Below are positions 33,848 through 47,400 of a stretch of 64,000 bases of DNA, in pieces. Numbering within the stretch: position 1 is the stretch's first letter; every line of letters begins with the position of its first letter. The notes under the pieces were generated by a model. It was not told the origin of the DNA and did no database searches. It was given only the letters and a program-made list of their open reading frames with translations. The stretch covers positions 28,501 through 92,500 of the forward strand of contig JAXRKP010000936.1 in assembly GCA_037039925.1 (NCBI GenBank). Direction: 5' to 3'. The translations under genes and the position numbers were made by a program. This stretch comes from Doris montereyensis. Taxonomy: Eukaryota; Mollusca; Gastropoda; Nudibranchia; Dorididae.

Positions 33848-34379
33848 GGAATGCTGCGGTGAAGATAATTGTTCGTTCTGTTTACTTCATATGTGATGAA
33901 ATATGCATATTTGCACCAGTTCAAACACCATCTTTCTCAAGTTGCAGTCAATGAAAAGCGTATTATTTATCATTTAAATATAAACTACAAAAATCTAGGG
34001 CCTACATTTCATTAAACTACTAAATCTAGATCTAGATCTTTAAGTACAAGCCTAGAGCTGGATCTAAAAATCTATACTTTGATCTTTTCTAGACTCTAGA
34101 TCTATTCTAGAATGGTGGAATTACCTGGTCTTAGCTCCATTGGGTAAAACCTGATCTAGATCTAGATGTCTCTCTCTTTACTTACTACTCAGTATGAATG
34201 ATGCATCACACACAAAGATGCAATGACTTATTTTCACCCTCCTGGACTAAAACTAGAGCTAGATATTCATATCTATCATCTAGATCTACCTACGTCTTGT
34301 TAGGCATTGAATCTACATCCAGGATAAATTTTAGAACTGCTAACATTTAACACCAAATGGCAGGTTTCACAAAAGGCTA
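33848..34379. other. unassigned sequence with CTAGATCTAGATC cluster
   Basis: Between 34018 and 34295 the strings ctagatctagatc and tctagatct recur many times with short spacers. No gene. Confidence 0.5.
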
Positions 34380-34495
34380 CTCTTATTGGCCAACATGGGC
34401 AAATAAGATGGGGTTTATTGGCCCACATGGGCAGATAAGTTGGGGGTTTATTGGTCCACAGGGGCAGATAAGTTGGGGCTTATTGGTCCACGGGT
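34380..34495. repeat. tandem array of a ~35-bp unit, about 3.3 copies
   Basis: The unit contains ttattgg(c/t)cca and gggcagataagttgggg. Confidence 0.85.
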
Positions 34496-36519
34496 TTGTT
34501 TTGTTGTTGTTTTTTTGTTGTTGACTCAATTGACTCAGTAGTCCAGGATAGATTGTTGGTGTATGGCAAGAGAAGGTTGAAAAAAAGAAAAACGGGGTTT
34601 GTGGTGGGGGGAGACAAAAGAACAAAAAGAGAACACTATTGTATACCACCGTTGCTTTGCTTTCACTTTCATTGTTTCAGTATTGTATAATTACAACTTA
34701 TTGATGCTTTTTAAATGGGTTCGTTGGCTTACAACTTGGGGTAATTCAAATTCACAATTGAAAGTAGTGAAAGTAAAAGTAAACGCTTATTAGAAAGGTG
34801 GTATATATGTATGTTTAATGATGTGCTGTATTCATTCTGGATTGTGTCTCATTTTACTTTTAGTTTGGGTTCACTTGACGGCAGAAGTTATGTTTAGTAT
34901 TTTAGGTTTTAGAATTGGAGAAGTTTTTTTCTTAAAATGGATGAATAATGATGTAACTAAGACTAATGTAAGTTAATGTGCTTTTGTATCTTTTGGATTT
35001 TAGTATGATCACTATACTGTAGAAAATTATAATGGAGAAGAATCTTGATTGGATAACTTTTAATTAATCGAGTTATTTCTTTGTTTACTCTAACTCTAAG
35101 TAGTGTGTTGGATAACAAGATGGTGTAACTCTTTTAAATTTTTAGCACTAGACTGGAAAACTAGATATATCATACACATTCTCAATTAATCATGTGATGG
35201 TTGAATTAGTTGAGCTATTTTTGAATCTGACTTAAATTTGTTTTTTTTAATATATTATAAATTTGAACTTAAAATGACTCAAGTGTAAAATAGGATGGTA
35301 TTAACTGAAGCATTTGACATTGAGGAGTATAGGGGGGGGCTATAATATTTTAATTTCTTATATATATTGAATTAGGGTATTGAGGGCGATAATGTTATAA
35401 TAATAGATCGAGTAATTGGAAAAGAAGGTGAAGACAGGCGAAGTGAACAGCTCGGCTGACGAAGTCGAAAAGGGAAGAAAAGTCAAAAGGCACAACCACG
35501 GCAGGACATGTGGAAAGCGCGCAGTTAAAATAGGGGAGATCACTCACAATTTTGTTGTCGAACAGGCCCGGATTGTGAGGGCAGAAAACAGGGGAGATAA
35601 CTCGTAATTTTGTGGGCAAATAAGGATTGTTCTAGAGGAAATTTTATAGGCCCCTGTGGGCCAATAAGCACTCTGTTCACAAAATGGTCCATCCCCATTT
35701 CCCACTTTTGTCAAAAATGTACGTTATATTTCTTACAAGTGTTATATACCATGTCAAAGCTTAAAACCTGAGGCTTCCAGATATATGGCGTTAAGAGATA
35801 CCAAAGGACTGTGAGGCGAGTAAATTAGCTTTTAAAAGTCATTTTTTTCAGTCAAGGGGCATAACCGTGAAAATTCTAGGTCCAATGCCAGTGACGTAAT
35901 GTTATGTGAACTAGCGTTTATTTAGTGACATAACGCTTATATCTGCGATGTCAAAGCTATACATGGACCAAATGTTAAGAAGATTCATCAATTAGACTTT
36001 GAGAAAGATTAATTGAAGAGTTCAAGTTATCATTGGGTCCCATTTTTGTGAAACCTGCCAAATACGAATGGAATACAATACAAACCCTGGTTTAAACTTG
36101 ATACTCTCTACGAGTACACCTACGTCATGAAGAATGTTCCCCAGTCTTTCGTCTCCCTATTATTACTGTTTCCTGATTTTATCATCTTTTGGGGGGGGGG
36201 TTCAGGAAAAGTTTATTCCAGAATACTAGAAATGAAACTGAGGAAAAGAAAGGAGGATCAAATTAAAGTCTTTTTGTGTCTTTAGCATAGCTTTGCCAAG
36301 TTTCAGACAGAGGCACTAAAGCAAAGAAATTTAACCTTCACTGAAGGGGACAGACAATGTCAAGACAGGGTAGCCTCGAGAAAGATCAATTCGGGCATCT
36401 AATTCCATGCAACCGAAAGGTAGAACGAATGGAAACTGATAAAGAAGGAAATAAAAAAGTGATAGCTTTGAGTCTGAAAAATGTTCTACGTTGATTGCTG
36501 TTCAGTATCATTAATAATA
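34496..36519. other. unassigned AT-rich intergenic DNA
   Basis: No exon with supported splice sites. Two gggagat(a/c)actc motifs near 35537 and 35593, a type common in molluscan non-coding DNA, flank a frame (35416-35607) that I do not consider a gene. A run of ten G lies at about 36190. Confidence 0.4.
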
Positions 36520-36745
36520 AATAATACATTTATGGAGTGCCTGCCATCCACCAAAGATGCTCCATGGCGCTGTACAGTCAAAAGAAACAGATTTACAAAT
36601 CCAATCAAACAAACCATGGAGCATCACAATAAAAAAGCACACGTAACAGCAATAAACAAACATTTCAATTCATGAGAATGCTCTCTAGTGTCAGAAAAAG
36701 CAGATCTGAACAGTTGTCTTTAAACGTTTCGTAGCATTTAGATTT
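36520..36745 (-). mobile_element. LINE 3'-end fragment G, minus copy
   Basis: Reverse-complement match to 41985-42334: accatggagcatcacaataa, cagcaataaacaaacatttc and agcagatctgaacagttgtc. An ATAATAAATAATACATTTAT edge marks the 3' end. Confidence 0.65.
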
Positions 36746-37055
36746 ATCATTCATGTATTAAATGTTAATACTCTTTAATCTTAAATGTAACTTTGGACAT
36801 TTGTTTTGCCTCGTTATAATTTCTGTACTGAATGAAAGCACTTATTTGTGTCATATCATCAATGTGCTTCTTTTAAAATGTCATGTTTCTCGTTGCTCGT
36901 TCGTCTGGCGAGCCATTCATACGTGATTCTTTTTTTCCATTAGCATTTCACATTCCTACCATAAATATCTTGAATTTCCTTCTATTGATTTTAGCTCATT
37001 GCTTTCTTAACTGTGACTGATGTTAAATGCAAATTATCTTTTTCTTTTGCAGACA

Positions 37056-37195
37056 ATGCCAATACAACTTGACATTAATGTTAACATACAAGGTGGTGTA
37101 ATCTTCTTGTTGCTCCTGTTAGCTGTTCCAGTGCAATATTATTTATCCAACAGAGCGTCTGTGCCAGAAGAGCAAAGAGATGCTTCCTTTAGAAG
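37056..37195 (+). CDS. YccV-like gene, coding exon 1 (membrane helix)
   Basis: Acceptor TTTCTTTTGCAG ends at 37052; the ATG follows three bases later. Donor AAG|GTTATA is acceptable. Exits in phase 2. Encodes MPIQLDINVNIQ, the membrane helix and NRASVPEEQRDASFR. Confidence 0.8.
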
Positions 37196-38404
37196 GTTAT
37201 ATTTATATTATGATTTATACCGTAATCATTGACACAAGAAAATAAAATTCAATTCATTTTGATTAAATTTGTGATATAAATGAGACATTAAGAAAAATTC
37301 TTATAAAACTAATCGGGGAAATGTTCCAGAGCAGGAATTGTCAATTATTTTAGTGATGCCTGAGAGAACAAATTTTGGTTCTAGTTTTCCTTGAGTCCTC
37401 TGTTTAAAATATTTTGGGATATATAGCCAGTATGGTCCAGGGCATAAAAGGTAAAATAAGGTTAATAAAGTTTTTCTTCCTAGCCTGCTTCATATTGAAG
37501 TAGAAGGCCAAGAAGAAAAAACATAAATAGGGGATGAAAAAGAAAAGTGAGAAAGTAGAAAATGATGTTAATTAGAGAAAGCAGAAAGCGTTTTTAAAGT
37601 TGGCTATTTCATTTCAATAGCAAATGAATATGAAATGAAACAAATTTTCTTTCGTCTTACAACATGACAACAGTAGATGTCTTTATGCCGATACGTAGAG
37701 AATAATTAATACACACCTCTATAATGAGTGTGTTTTGAAACCCCAGACACTATTCTCTAAGTTATCTCTCATCAAGCTGTGCTTATCAACCAGGTTTCTA
37801 AATTGGCTCTGGGTTTAACAGATGTGTTACAAAAAACATACATTTAAGGTAAGACCAACTGGTAAAGTAGAGATCTTTGTGTTTAAAGAGAAAAACGAAG
37901 GATACGAATAGTTTGCATTAGGTTAATGTCACTAATAAAATAGAGGAAGCAAATTCAAAACATTACATCTTACTTGTAACTTTATTTTCAAAGGGCAAAT
38001 AACTTTTTTTAATTTTCTGTTTTTGTCTAAAAAGAAAAAAGTCCTGTTGTCTTGCTGAATGTTTAACAATGTTTTATTCTCGACAAAGTAGATCTTTCTT
38101 GTTTTGGAAATGATGTCCACTGCTTGCTATCTGTCCTCATATTATACCTAGGTTTTAAAGAAAGCCATTTTATCTAACATAGTGAACGCTTCACCTTCAG
38201 AAGTCATGCTTTCTGTATCAGGTACTTTCTTATCCTCACCTTCCTATGTCTTGTCCAGTCAATGATTGATAATATTTTATTAAATTTCCTCACTAAATTC
38301 AACATAAAAATCCTAAGGAGGTAATGTCTCCCAAGGTGTTGATCGTAGTATGCTTTATGCAATGCTTTATGCAATGTACGTACATGGCATAGATATATAT
38401 TATG

Positions 38405-38443
<39 letters not shown>

Positions 38444-41400
38444 AAGTATATATATATATATAAAATCAAAGTAGACATTGAAAAGACAAGGAGAGCAAAA
38501 AAAATCCACACAGATAGAAAATATGTTTAATGCCGAGGTAAACTCATTATAGAGGTGTTTTATTTAAGTAGATCTGGTTTTGCCTTTATAGGTGTATTGG
38601 TACATAGTCAAATTGATATTTGTATATATATATATATGTAATGATATTATTTTATATATTAATTAAAAAATTTCAGGTTGCTGAAGTCTCTCCATAATTT
38701 CCGTTTCAAGTATTTGTCTGTCTCAGCATGGCAAAGGTGGTGTGCCAATGTTTTCAAAAGTATTTACAGCTGGAAGGGTGAGTGTGGTTGTTTCAGTTAC
38801 TCCAGACTTGTAAGATGTGTCGGTGGCCGAGTGATTAGGCTGCTGGACTAGGGGTTCATATGATCCTGGGTGGGTTCAAATCCTGACAAAGTCAGACCCG
38901 ATATTGTGTTCCTTGGGAAAGACACTTAACACAAAATGGGTACAAGCATTAGCTTGGGAAAGACACTTAACACAAAATGGGTACAAGCATTAGCTTGGGA
39001 AAGACACTTAACACAAAATGGGTACAAGCATTAGCTTGGGAAAGACACTTAACACAAAATGGGTACAAGCATTAGCTTGGGAAAGACACTTAACACAAAA
39101 TGGATACAAGCACTTAGCTTGGGAAAGACACTTAACACAAAATGGGTACAAGCATTAGCTTGGGAAAGACACTTAACACAAAATGGGTACAAGCATTAGC
39201 TTGGGAAAGACACTTAACACAAAATGGGTACAAGCATTAGCTTGGGAAAGACCTTAACACAAAATGGGTACAAGCATTAGCTTGGGAGTAAAAAATCTGC
39301 ATTAGACTAGCGACCTGTCCAGGAGATGATTATTATCACTGTTCAGTTTCCCGCTATAGAAACTGGGATGAGCTCCGGCTCTATGCAGCATAATTTTTGA
39401 GGGAACTTAATTTACAGACTTGTAAGATACGGTAGTTTTTGCAGCATCATTTTTAATGTTATCAAATTCCTGTAAAATATTAAAACACTGATTTATTATA
39501 CACTTTTATGTTCTCAAATTCCTATAAAATATTAAAACTAAAACACTAATTTATTATACAGTTTTATGTTCTCAAATTCCTATAAAATACCAAGACGTGG
39601 ATTTATATATAATCCACGGAAGCAAAAGATGTAACTGTAATTCAGAGACAAAACAAATCTGTTCCAGCTCGGGATGAAATAGGATGGGATGTTGTTCACA
39701 AGTATGTACCAATTATATAGATAAGCATAACGTGAGTAGCCCAGTGGGCAGTTAGCGGGTGCTGCTAGTAGATCCTCCTACTTCTTTCCTTTTGTCCTTT
39801 CACTCATCTTTCATCTTGCTGCTTCCTCTTCATATATTTAATCTGAGATCACCACTTATGGTGGACTGAGTAAATTTCAATGAATCAACCAAAAAAAAAA
39901 AAAAGAATTATGTAGTCCATGTTTTGTGTTGAAGCATTGAAATCTTTATGGCTTGAATCAACAGTTAAAAAACCAATTATTTATGTAGATGACAGTATTT
40001 TTTATTGACAGGAAGTGGGCAGTTGGCGGGCGCCACCGGTAGGTCACACTTCTTTCCTTCTAATTCACCCGTAGATCACTGCAATGATGGATGAGGTAAA
40101 TTTCAAACAAACAAAACAAAAGATGGCAGGAAAGGTTGTATCACTGTGCTCTGGCTCTTTTTTACATTTCAGATGGTAAAAAATTTATCATTTTGGATAA
40201 CGATGTGGAAGTGGACGAAGGGGAATCACCCGCTGAAGAAGTATTCCAGTATAAAAGTCCACATGGTTTTTTTGCCGGTAAGTATTATAGATCACTCTCT
40301 TTTTTTCCTCCGTGCTTCTTTTACCGTTTTGCTAGGTTTTATGCGATATTAATATTAATGATAACGTAAACACGTATATTGCGCCATAAGCCGCTCCTGA
40401 ATGGAGGGCTCTGGGCGCATTACAATTTCAATGCTAAGAACACAATATTTATAAGCTGAGGACTAAGACACTTGAAGAAATAAAAGTTGAATGAAACTCC
40501 TGTCTATACAGAATGCGTCTTGAAGCGCTTTTTGAAGATGTCTAAGGACAAAGATTGGCAAATTTCAGGCGGAAGGCTGTTCCATATTCTTGGACAGAAG
40601 TATTGGGAATCGCTACTTTTTCCAGCTTTCAGATAAAATTGAAATGTTTTCATGAACATCTGTGTGCTTAGAAATTATAAAAGAGAATTGAGTGAGGGAA
40701 AATGTTACTATGTAATACATTGAGGACTGAGAGAGAGGAAAAAAAGGGATGTCATCTCAGCCTACTATGATTCTCAGAGCTTAGACAATATCTATATATA
40801 TGAAGCTGGCTTTCTCCAGCTTTGAGCACCATAAACTCAGGAACCACTGCACCCATAATTACCCCATATTTCACTTGTAGGTTTCAAGTAACCTGTTTAG
40901 GTTCTTAGGGAATGAATTGTTGGATCAAATCAGTATTTGAATTGATTGGGAGAAGATTGTTTGTCAGTGATCAAGGAAACTTTTCAGTGTAACTAGATCT
41001 AATTTCTTGATTTCCGATCATTACAATAGAAAGCCCGGGTAACCTCAGTATCGAGTACTGATTTGATATGATACTCGTACTTGATATCATCTGTAGCCGA
41101 TACAGTGGCATCTGAGTTTACCTCAGTCAAAGTTTGAGAGAGTCAGCTTTATAATAAAGTGAAATTATGATCCACCATTGTCTCTAGGCATACTTGTAAA
41201 TTCATAAAAGATAAGTTTTGAGAGCTCTTAGTTTGATTTGATGGATCAAACAAAATTTGTTTACACTTGATGGTTGAAGTTAATAAGATAATATCCTTAA
41301 CGTATTCATGGTCCTATGCGAATGAGAAAGAATTAGATCTAAATTCTCATCTTTTTTATTATTTTAATGAAGCAATTTAAATTTAATTCTGTTTCACTAT

Positions 41401-44400
41401 GTTTAATTTTCTTTCCTTTTTTTATCCAGGAATTATTAAACTCTTGTCTTTTCATTCGGCACAGCGTCAACAAAGGTGCGATCAAACGTCCTCCTGATGT
41501 GAAGTACCGCGTTGGACAAGTTATACGACATAAGATATGGGGTTACAGGGGGGTCATCATTGGATGGGATAAACAGGCTGTGGTAATGTTCCCAACTTTT
41601 AGCTATCTCTCATTTATTTATAGATTTTTTTACAAAATGTAATGTGTCAGTTAGATATCAATTTGTGTTAGAGAGGAGATAAAAACAATTTGTCCATGAT
41701 TTAGATTCTTCGTTGAAGTATCTGTCAAATAGAGTAGGAACATGGTAGTCCAGAGGTAAGGTGTTGCCTCTTAACCATCGGGTCATGGGTTCGTGCCCCA
41801 ACAGATTGAACAATTATTTTGGTAAAACCTACCTCCCCTGGTCCAGGTAGGTGGATCGACACATAGTTTTATTTGCATGGCTGCCAACCAGTAAGTCAAA
41901 AATGTATTTAGTATCCTTTTATGTGGCTTTGAGTTCGTAAGTTTATATGTGTTGTAGCTTCAATTTTATGGAACAATTTGTCTTTTTATGCAAAGTCTTC
42001 CCCACCCATCAACATTTTTAGGAAACGTTTAAAGACAAAGCTGTTCCGATCTGCTTTTATTGACAATGGAGAGGGTTCTCCATGAATTGAAATGTTTGTT
42101 TATTGCTGTTACTTGGGATTTTTATTGTGATGCTCCATGGATTTTGTAAATGAAGACAAAGCTGTTCAGATCTGCTTTTATTGACAGTGGAGAGGGTACA
42201 CCATGAATTGAAGTGTTTGTTTATTGCTGTTACTTGGGCTTTTTATTGTGATGCTCCATGGTTTTTGTAAATTGTTTTTATTTTTAAATCTTTTTGTGCT
42301 TTTGATTGTGCAGCAAAATCAATAAAAACCGAATTTTTTCTATATAAATTGCCCCTCTAAATGCCCGTTAAAACCAAGATTTTGTCTACATGCCCAGTCT
42401 CAATGGCAACTGCAGGGATCATTTTCTCCAAATTATCATAAAATACGTCTGTAGTGGATTAAAATTCTTTCTTTTTTTATCATACGCGTAATCCCATCGC
42501 TAATATGGCTTATGTCCGTCAAATGTGTTATGCAATGTAACCACCCTTCCTTACCTATCGATTGTAATGTAATAAAAGATGACCAGTCTTCTCTTCATAA
42601 CTCCACCCACTGTACAGCACAGCCTTTGCTCCAGTGGATCACTGGTTTGTCACTGGGTAATTAGAATCTAAATCTTTCAGACTCCGCCCACGGCTCTTTC
42701 TTGATGTCGTAATTTGCATGCAACCACCCATATTTTTTAATAGACCGGGCACGCATCACGATCGAGGGACAAGGTGTGAACAGTTTTATTGCTTCCCTGT
42801 CTTGAATTGGTTGTATCCACTGTGTCTTCAGGTCTTTGTGGTGAGTGATGGTCAACCCACCACCTCAGTGCTAAATAGTTAAATGGTTTCCAGGTGTCCC
42901 TATTTTCGCATTCAATTTTTCGTAAATATTGAATTTTTGCAGCATACTGAATGAACTCCCTTGGTGATCACTCCCCCCCCCCCCCCCTTCCTCCTCCCAA
43001 ATTGTTGCCCTGACCTACTTTCGCCTAAATGCCTGTTTTCTCTGCTTCCCAAGCACCGGGCATTTAGGAGGTCACTACTGTAACACCTTTTCCCCACTTT
43101 TTAACATAAGGAAGCCCCTATAATTCGTCTAGCCAGTATTCCATGGCACAAGAACCAATAGAAATCTGTATAACAATCATGTGAGCAATCCATGTATCCT
43201 ATTGGATCTAGTTTTTGACACTTGCGCAATGTGTATGTCTTTGAAAATAGATTAAAATGCGCAGATGTGTGCAACTATGCGTTTGACATGAATGATAAGA
43301 GAATAAAAGGTCCCGTATGCAGATCACAACACTTTGTGCACAATAAAGATCCCATTTCTGTTTACAAGGCCGACCGGGTAAAATTTTAAATCCCACCAAA
43401 ACCGAGAGATCATCTTAGTTGTAGACGTGGGCGAAATCATATCAAATCAAAGTCGAAAAGAGCAAAGTTTGAGAGAGTCAGATCAAGGGAAACGGCCGAT
43501 ATAGTGTTTGGGTTAGAGCATGGGTTAGAGCTTGACTTTTTTTCAGTGTCACGAAAAATCTAAAATCATGAGATATCACTTTCTCTTTAAATCATTATGA
43601 AGCTGTTATGATTTTTGTTTTTTGTTGTTTTTTTTCCCATCTTTCAGGCACCAGAAAATTGGTTAGATGAAATGCACCCACCAGATAAATGGGTAAGTCT
43701 GTTGCAATGTATTTATACTCAAGTAGAATTTTCACTCTTATTCATTTCATTAAAGGCTGTCAGCGGCAATGCGGATATAAGTGATCTTTTATCAAGGCGT
43801 TGTAGCTGAACTGTATTATTGTGATCTTGTAATCACAACGAAACTGGTTCAAGCCCCACAGCTGGCACATGTGGCTATTTTTTCACAACGTTCTACTCTT
43901 AGGGAAGGTACTTCACTCTACTTTCCTCATTTGACTCAGGTGTGCATGAGTACTCAGCTATAGGTAGAGTAAGATCTTGTCAGAGCGTTAGTATGAAAAA
44001 CCTTAGGCTTGTGTGCTGTACGCTCCCCCAGGAGTTGAGAAGGACTTTGAATGAAATGGCCTGCTGGGGGATAAACGATGTACAGTCGGTGAGCCTGCTA
44101 CATTTTATTACAAAAATTCTCACATTGTCAGATGTGTTCTTTGAATGCTTATGGTAGTAGTTCATGGTGTTGGTGGCCCAGTGGCTAGGTTACTGAACTT
44201 GGGATCATGAAGTCCCGGGTTGGAATCCTGGCAATGCTTTGTCTGATGTTGTATTCGTTGAGAGAGACACTTAACATGCGTTTTCCCCCCACTGATCCAG
44301 AAGCAAATGGATACCAGCAAGGAGTAAAAATCGTATGACAGACTAGCATCCTGTCCAGGAAGTGATAATTATCATTTGTTCTGCTTGACGCTAAAAAAAA

Positions 44401-47400
44401 CTGGGATATGCTCAGGCTTTAAAGGCCAGAAGGGCCCTGAAAGAAATTTGCAAGTAAAGCCGGAGCTTATCCCGTTTTCAATAGCATGAAGTGGAACAGG
44501 TGACAGTACTTACCTCCTGGACAGATCGATAGTCTGGCGCAGGTTTTAACTCCCAAGCTAGTGCTTGTACCCATTTGCACTTGGGTAGAGTGAGGGAAAT
44601 ACGTGTTAAGTGTCTTTCCCAAGGAACACTACGTCGGCCCTAGCTTTACTAGGATGCAACTCGGGACCTCATGATCCCCAGTCCGGCAGCCTAACTGCTC
44701 GGCCACCGACGCCACAACTTCACAATGGCAGCAGAAAAGAGAACTGTCACTGTTTGTGCTGAATTGGAGGAAGACTCTTGTTTGTTTTGTTTTGGGTTAT
44801 TCTTGTTTTGTTTCATTTTTTTTCCTTGACGGTTTTTTTTTTTGTAAGAAGAGTTTCAATATCAAGTATCTTTTACATTTTTTGAAATTTTTACTATCAC
44901 ACTACCACTGTTGTATTATCTTCTCTCCCGTTTCTCCCCCTATACCATCTGACCGCTATACCCTGTACTAACCAGCATTGGAGAAAGTTGCCTAATTATT
45001 CTATACTAGTCGACACAAGAGATAGGAAAGAGCCACAAGTGACTTACATACCACAGGAAAATATCGAAGTTATATCTCAGTTTGAGGTAAGTAGTTCACT
45101 TAATACAAGGCTTGTTGATATTATTATTTTGACCCTCCTTTATCGGCACTGATAGCTCAGTGAATAGAGCGTCTGACTGTCATGTAGGAAGCCCGAGTTG
45201 AATTCCCAATCCAGGCAGATTTTTTGGCTCTCCTGTCGCCCCAGCAGGGAAATGGGTAGCTAGGTCTATTCAGACTCAGCAAAAGTAAAGACGGTGTTGA
45301 ATGCAATGCAACCTACCACACTATGCTGTATGCCAAGGAAAATCAGGACTCTACTCCTGATACCCCAATGTTCAACTATGAGAATGAGACTTGCTTTACT
45401 TTATGAGCCTATGCTTAAAGCATAACGTTTTCGTTATTAAACAGCAATAATCACAAAAAAATTTCTTTTTTTAAAAATTATTGTTGATTTAATAAAAACA
45501 AGAACAGTAACTACACATAGAGACAGCACTATCACTACTATCAGTCTGTGTATCAGCATAACCACGGTAAAAATCACAGACCAAGTGAGTCAATTTTGGA
45601 ATGGATCTTTTGAGAAAATCAAAGAAAATGATGCTGTGCTTTTTAATCTATTTTCACATACATACACGTTTTTGCAAATGTCAAAAACTAGCCCCAATAG
45701 GAATACACGTATTGCTCTATGGTTATTATACTGGTTTCTATTGGTTCTTGTGCCACAGAATCCTAACTAGATGAAGCATATGGCATCCTGATATTAAAAA
45801 AGTGAGAGAGAAAAGGTGTTACAGTAGTCGCTGGCTAAACACATGCCCTTTGGGCGCAGGAATAAGCGTGCTTTTATGCATACCGTGTGTTTATGAGAAC
45901 ACTTTTATTATATAGTAAAAATTTGGTCAGCAGATGTAGGCGTGTGTTTATGCAGAGTGTGCTTTTATGAAGTGCACTTTTATCCAGCGACTACTGTACT
46001 AATTTTAGACTGACACGGTTTGCGACTTTCACCATCGTTATGATATTATTATTTTGACCCCATTTATTCTTAGAGCATAACACAGCAATAGTCAAAAAAT
46101 TATTTGTATTTTTACAAAAAATTTGATAAAGACAAGCACAAGAACTACATACAGACACAGCACTATCAGTCTGTATATCAGCATATTGTTAGTTATTCAA
46201 GGAAATGTTGGCTCATGTTTCAATGCTTCAATGAAAATATTTGGTGTCCTTTGAGTAAAGTAAAGTAAATGCCATACTAGAGTTGAGTGTATAGTAATCT
46301 GGCAATGACTGCTGTGTGGGAAGTTAAAAAAGTAAAAGTGCCATACTAGAGTTGAGTGTAGAGTAATCTGGCAATGACTCCTGTGTGGGAAATAAAAGTA
46401 AAGTAAGTGCCATGCTAGGAGTTGAGTGTATAGTAATCTGGCAATGACTACTGTGTGGGAAGTTAAAGTAAAGTAAGTGCCATACTAGAGTTGAGTGTAG
46501 AGTAATCTGGCAATGACTACTGTGTGGGAAGTTAAAGTAAAGTAAGTGCCATGCTAGAGTTGAGTGTAGAGTAATCTGGCAATGACTACTAAAGTGGGAA
46601 GTGTATAAATCTGGCAATGACTACTGTGTGGGAAGTTAAAGTAAAGTAAAGTGCCATACTAGAGTTGAGTGTAGAGTAATCTGGCAATGACTACTGTGTG
46701 GGAAGTTAAAGTAAAGTAAGTGCCATGCTAGAGTAATTGGCAATGACTACTGTGTGGGAAGTAAAAGTAAAGTAAAGTAAGTGCCATACTAGAGTTGAGT
46801 GTATAGTAATCTGGCAATGACTACTGTGTGGGAAGTTAAAGTAAAGTAGTAAGTGCCATACTAGAGTTGAGTGTATAGTAATCTGGCAATGACTACTGTG
46901 TGGGAAGTTAAAGTAAAGTAAGTGCCATACTAGAGTTGAGTGTAGAGTAATCTGGCAATGACTACTGTGTGGGAAATAAAAGTAAAGTAAAGTAAGTGCT
47001 ATACTAGAGTTGAGTGTAGAGTAATCTGGCAATGACTACTGTGTGGGAAGTTAAAGTAAAGTAAGTGCTATACTAGAGTTGAGTGTAGAGTAATCTGGCA
47101 ATGACTACTGTGTGGGAAGTTAAAGTAAAGTAAAGTAAGTGCCATACTAGAGTTGAGTGTAGAGTAATCTGGCAATGACTACTGTGTGGGAAGTTAAAGT
47201 AAAGTAAAGTAAGTGCCATACTAGAGTTGAGTGTATAGTAATCTGGTAATGACTACTGTGTGGGAAGTTAAAGTAAAGTAAAGTAAGTGCCATACTAGAG
47301 TTGAGTGTATAGTAATCTGGTAATGACTACTGTGTGGGAAGTTAAAGTAAAGTAAGTGCCATGCAAGAGTTGAGTGTATAGTAATCTGGCAATGACTACT

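Noticed and set aside
35416..35607. Plus frame of 63 codons, lysine-rich
   Set aside because: Flanked by repeated gggagat-actc motifs, no splice or family support, and the opposite strand is equally open.
42661..42855. Minus-strand frame with WLHANYDIKKEPWAE
   Set aside because: Lies inside the M3 MITE; the second M3 copy (57930-58180) does not keep the frame, so it is not coding.
43942..44165. Overlapping plus and minus frames in intron 5 of the YccV-like gene
   Set aside because: Short, in both directions, and partly leading into a SINE-B; no domain or splice evidence.
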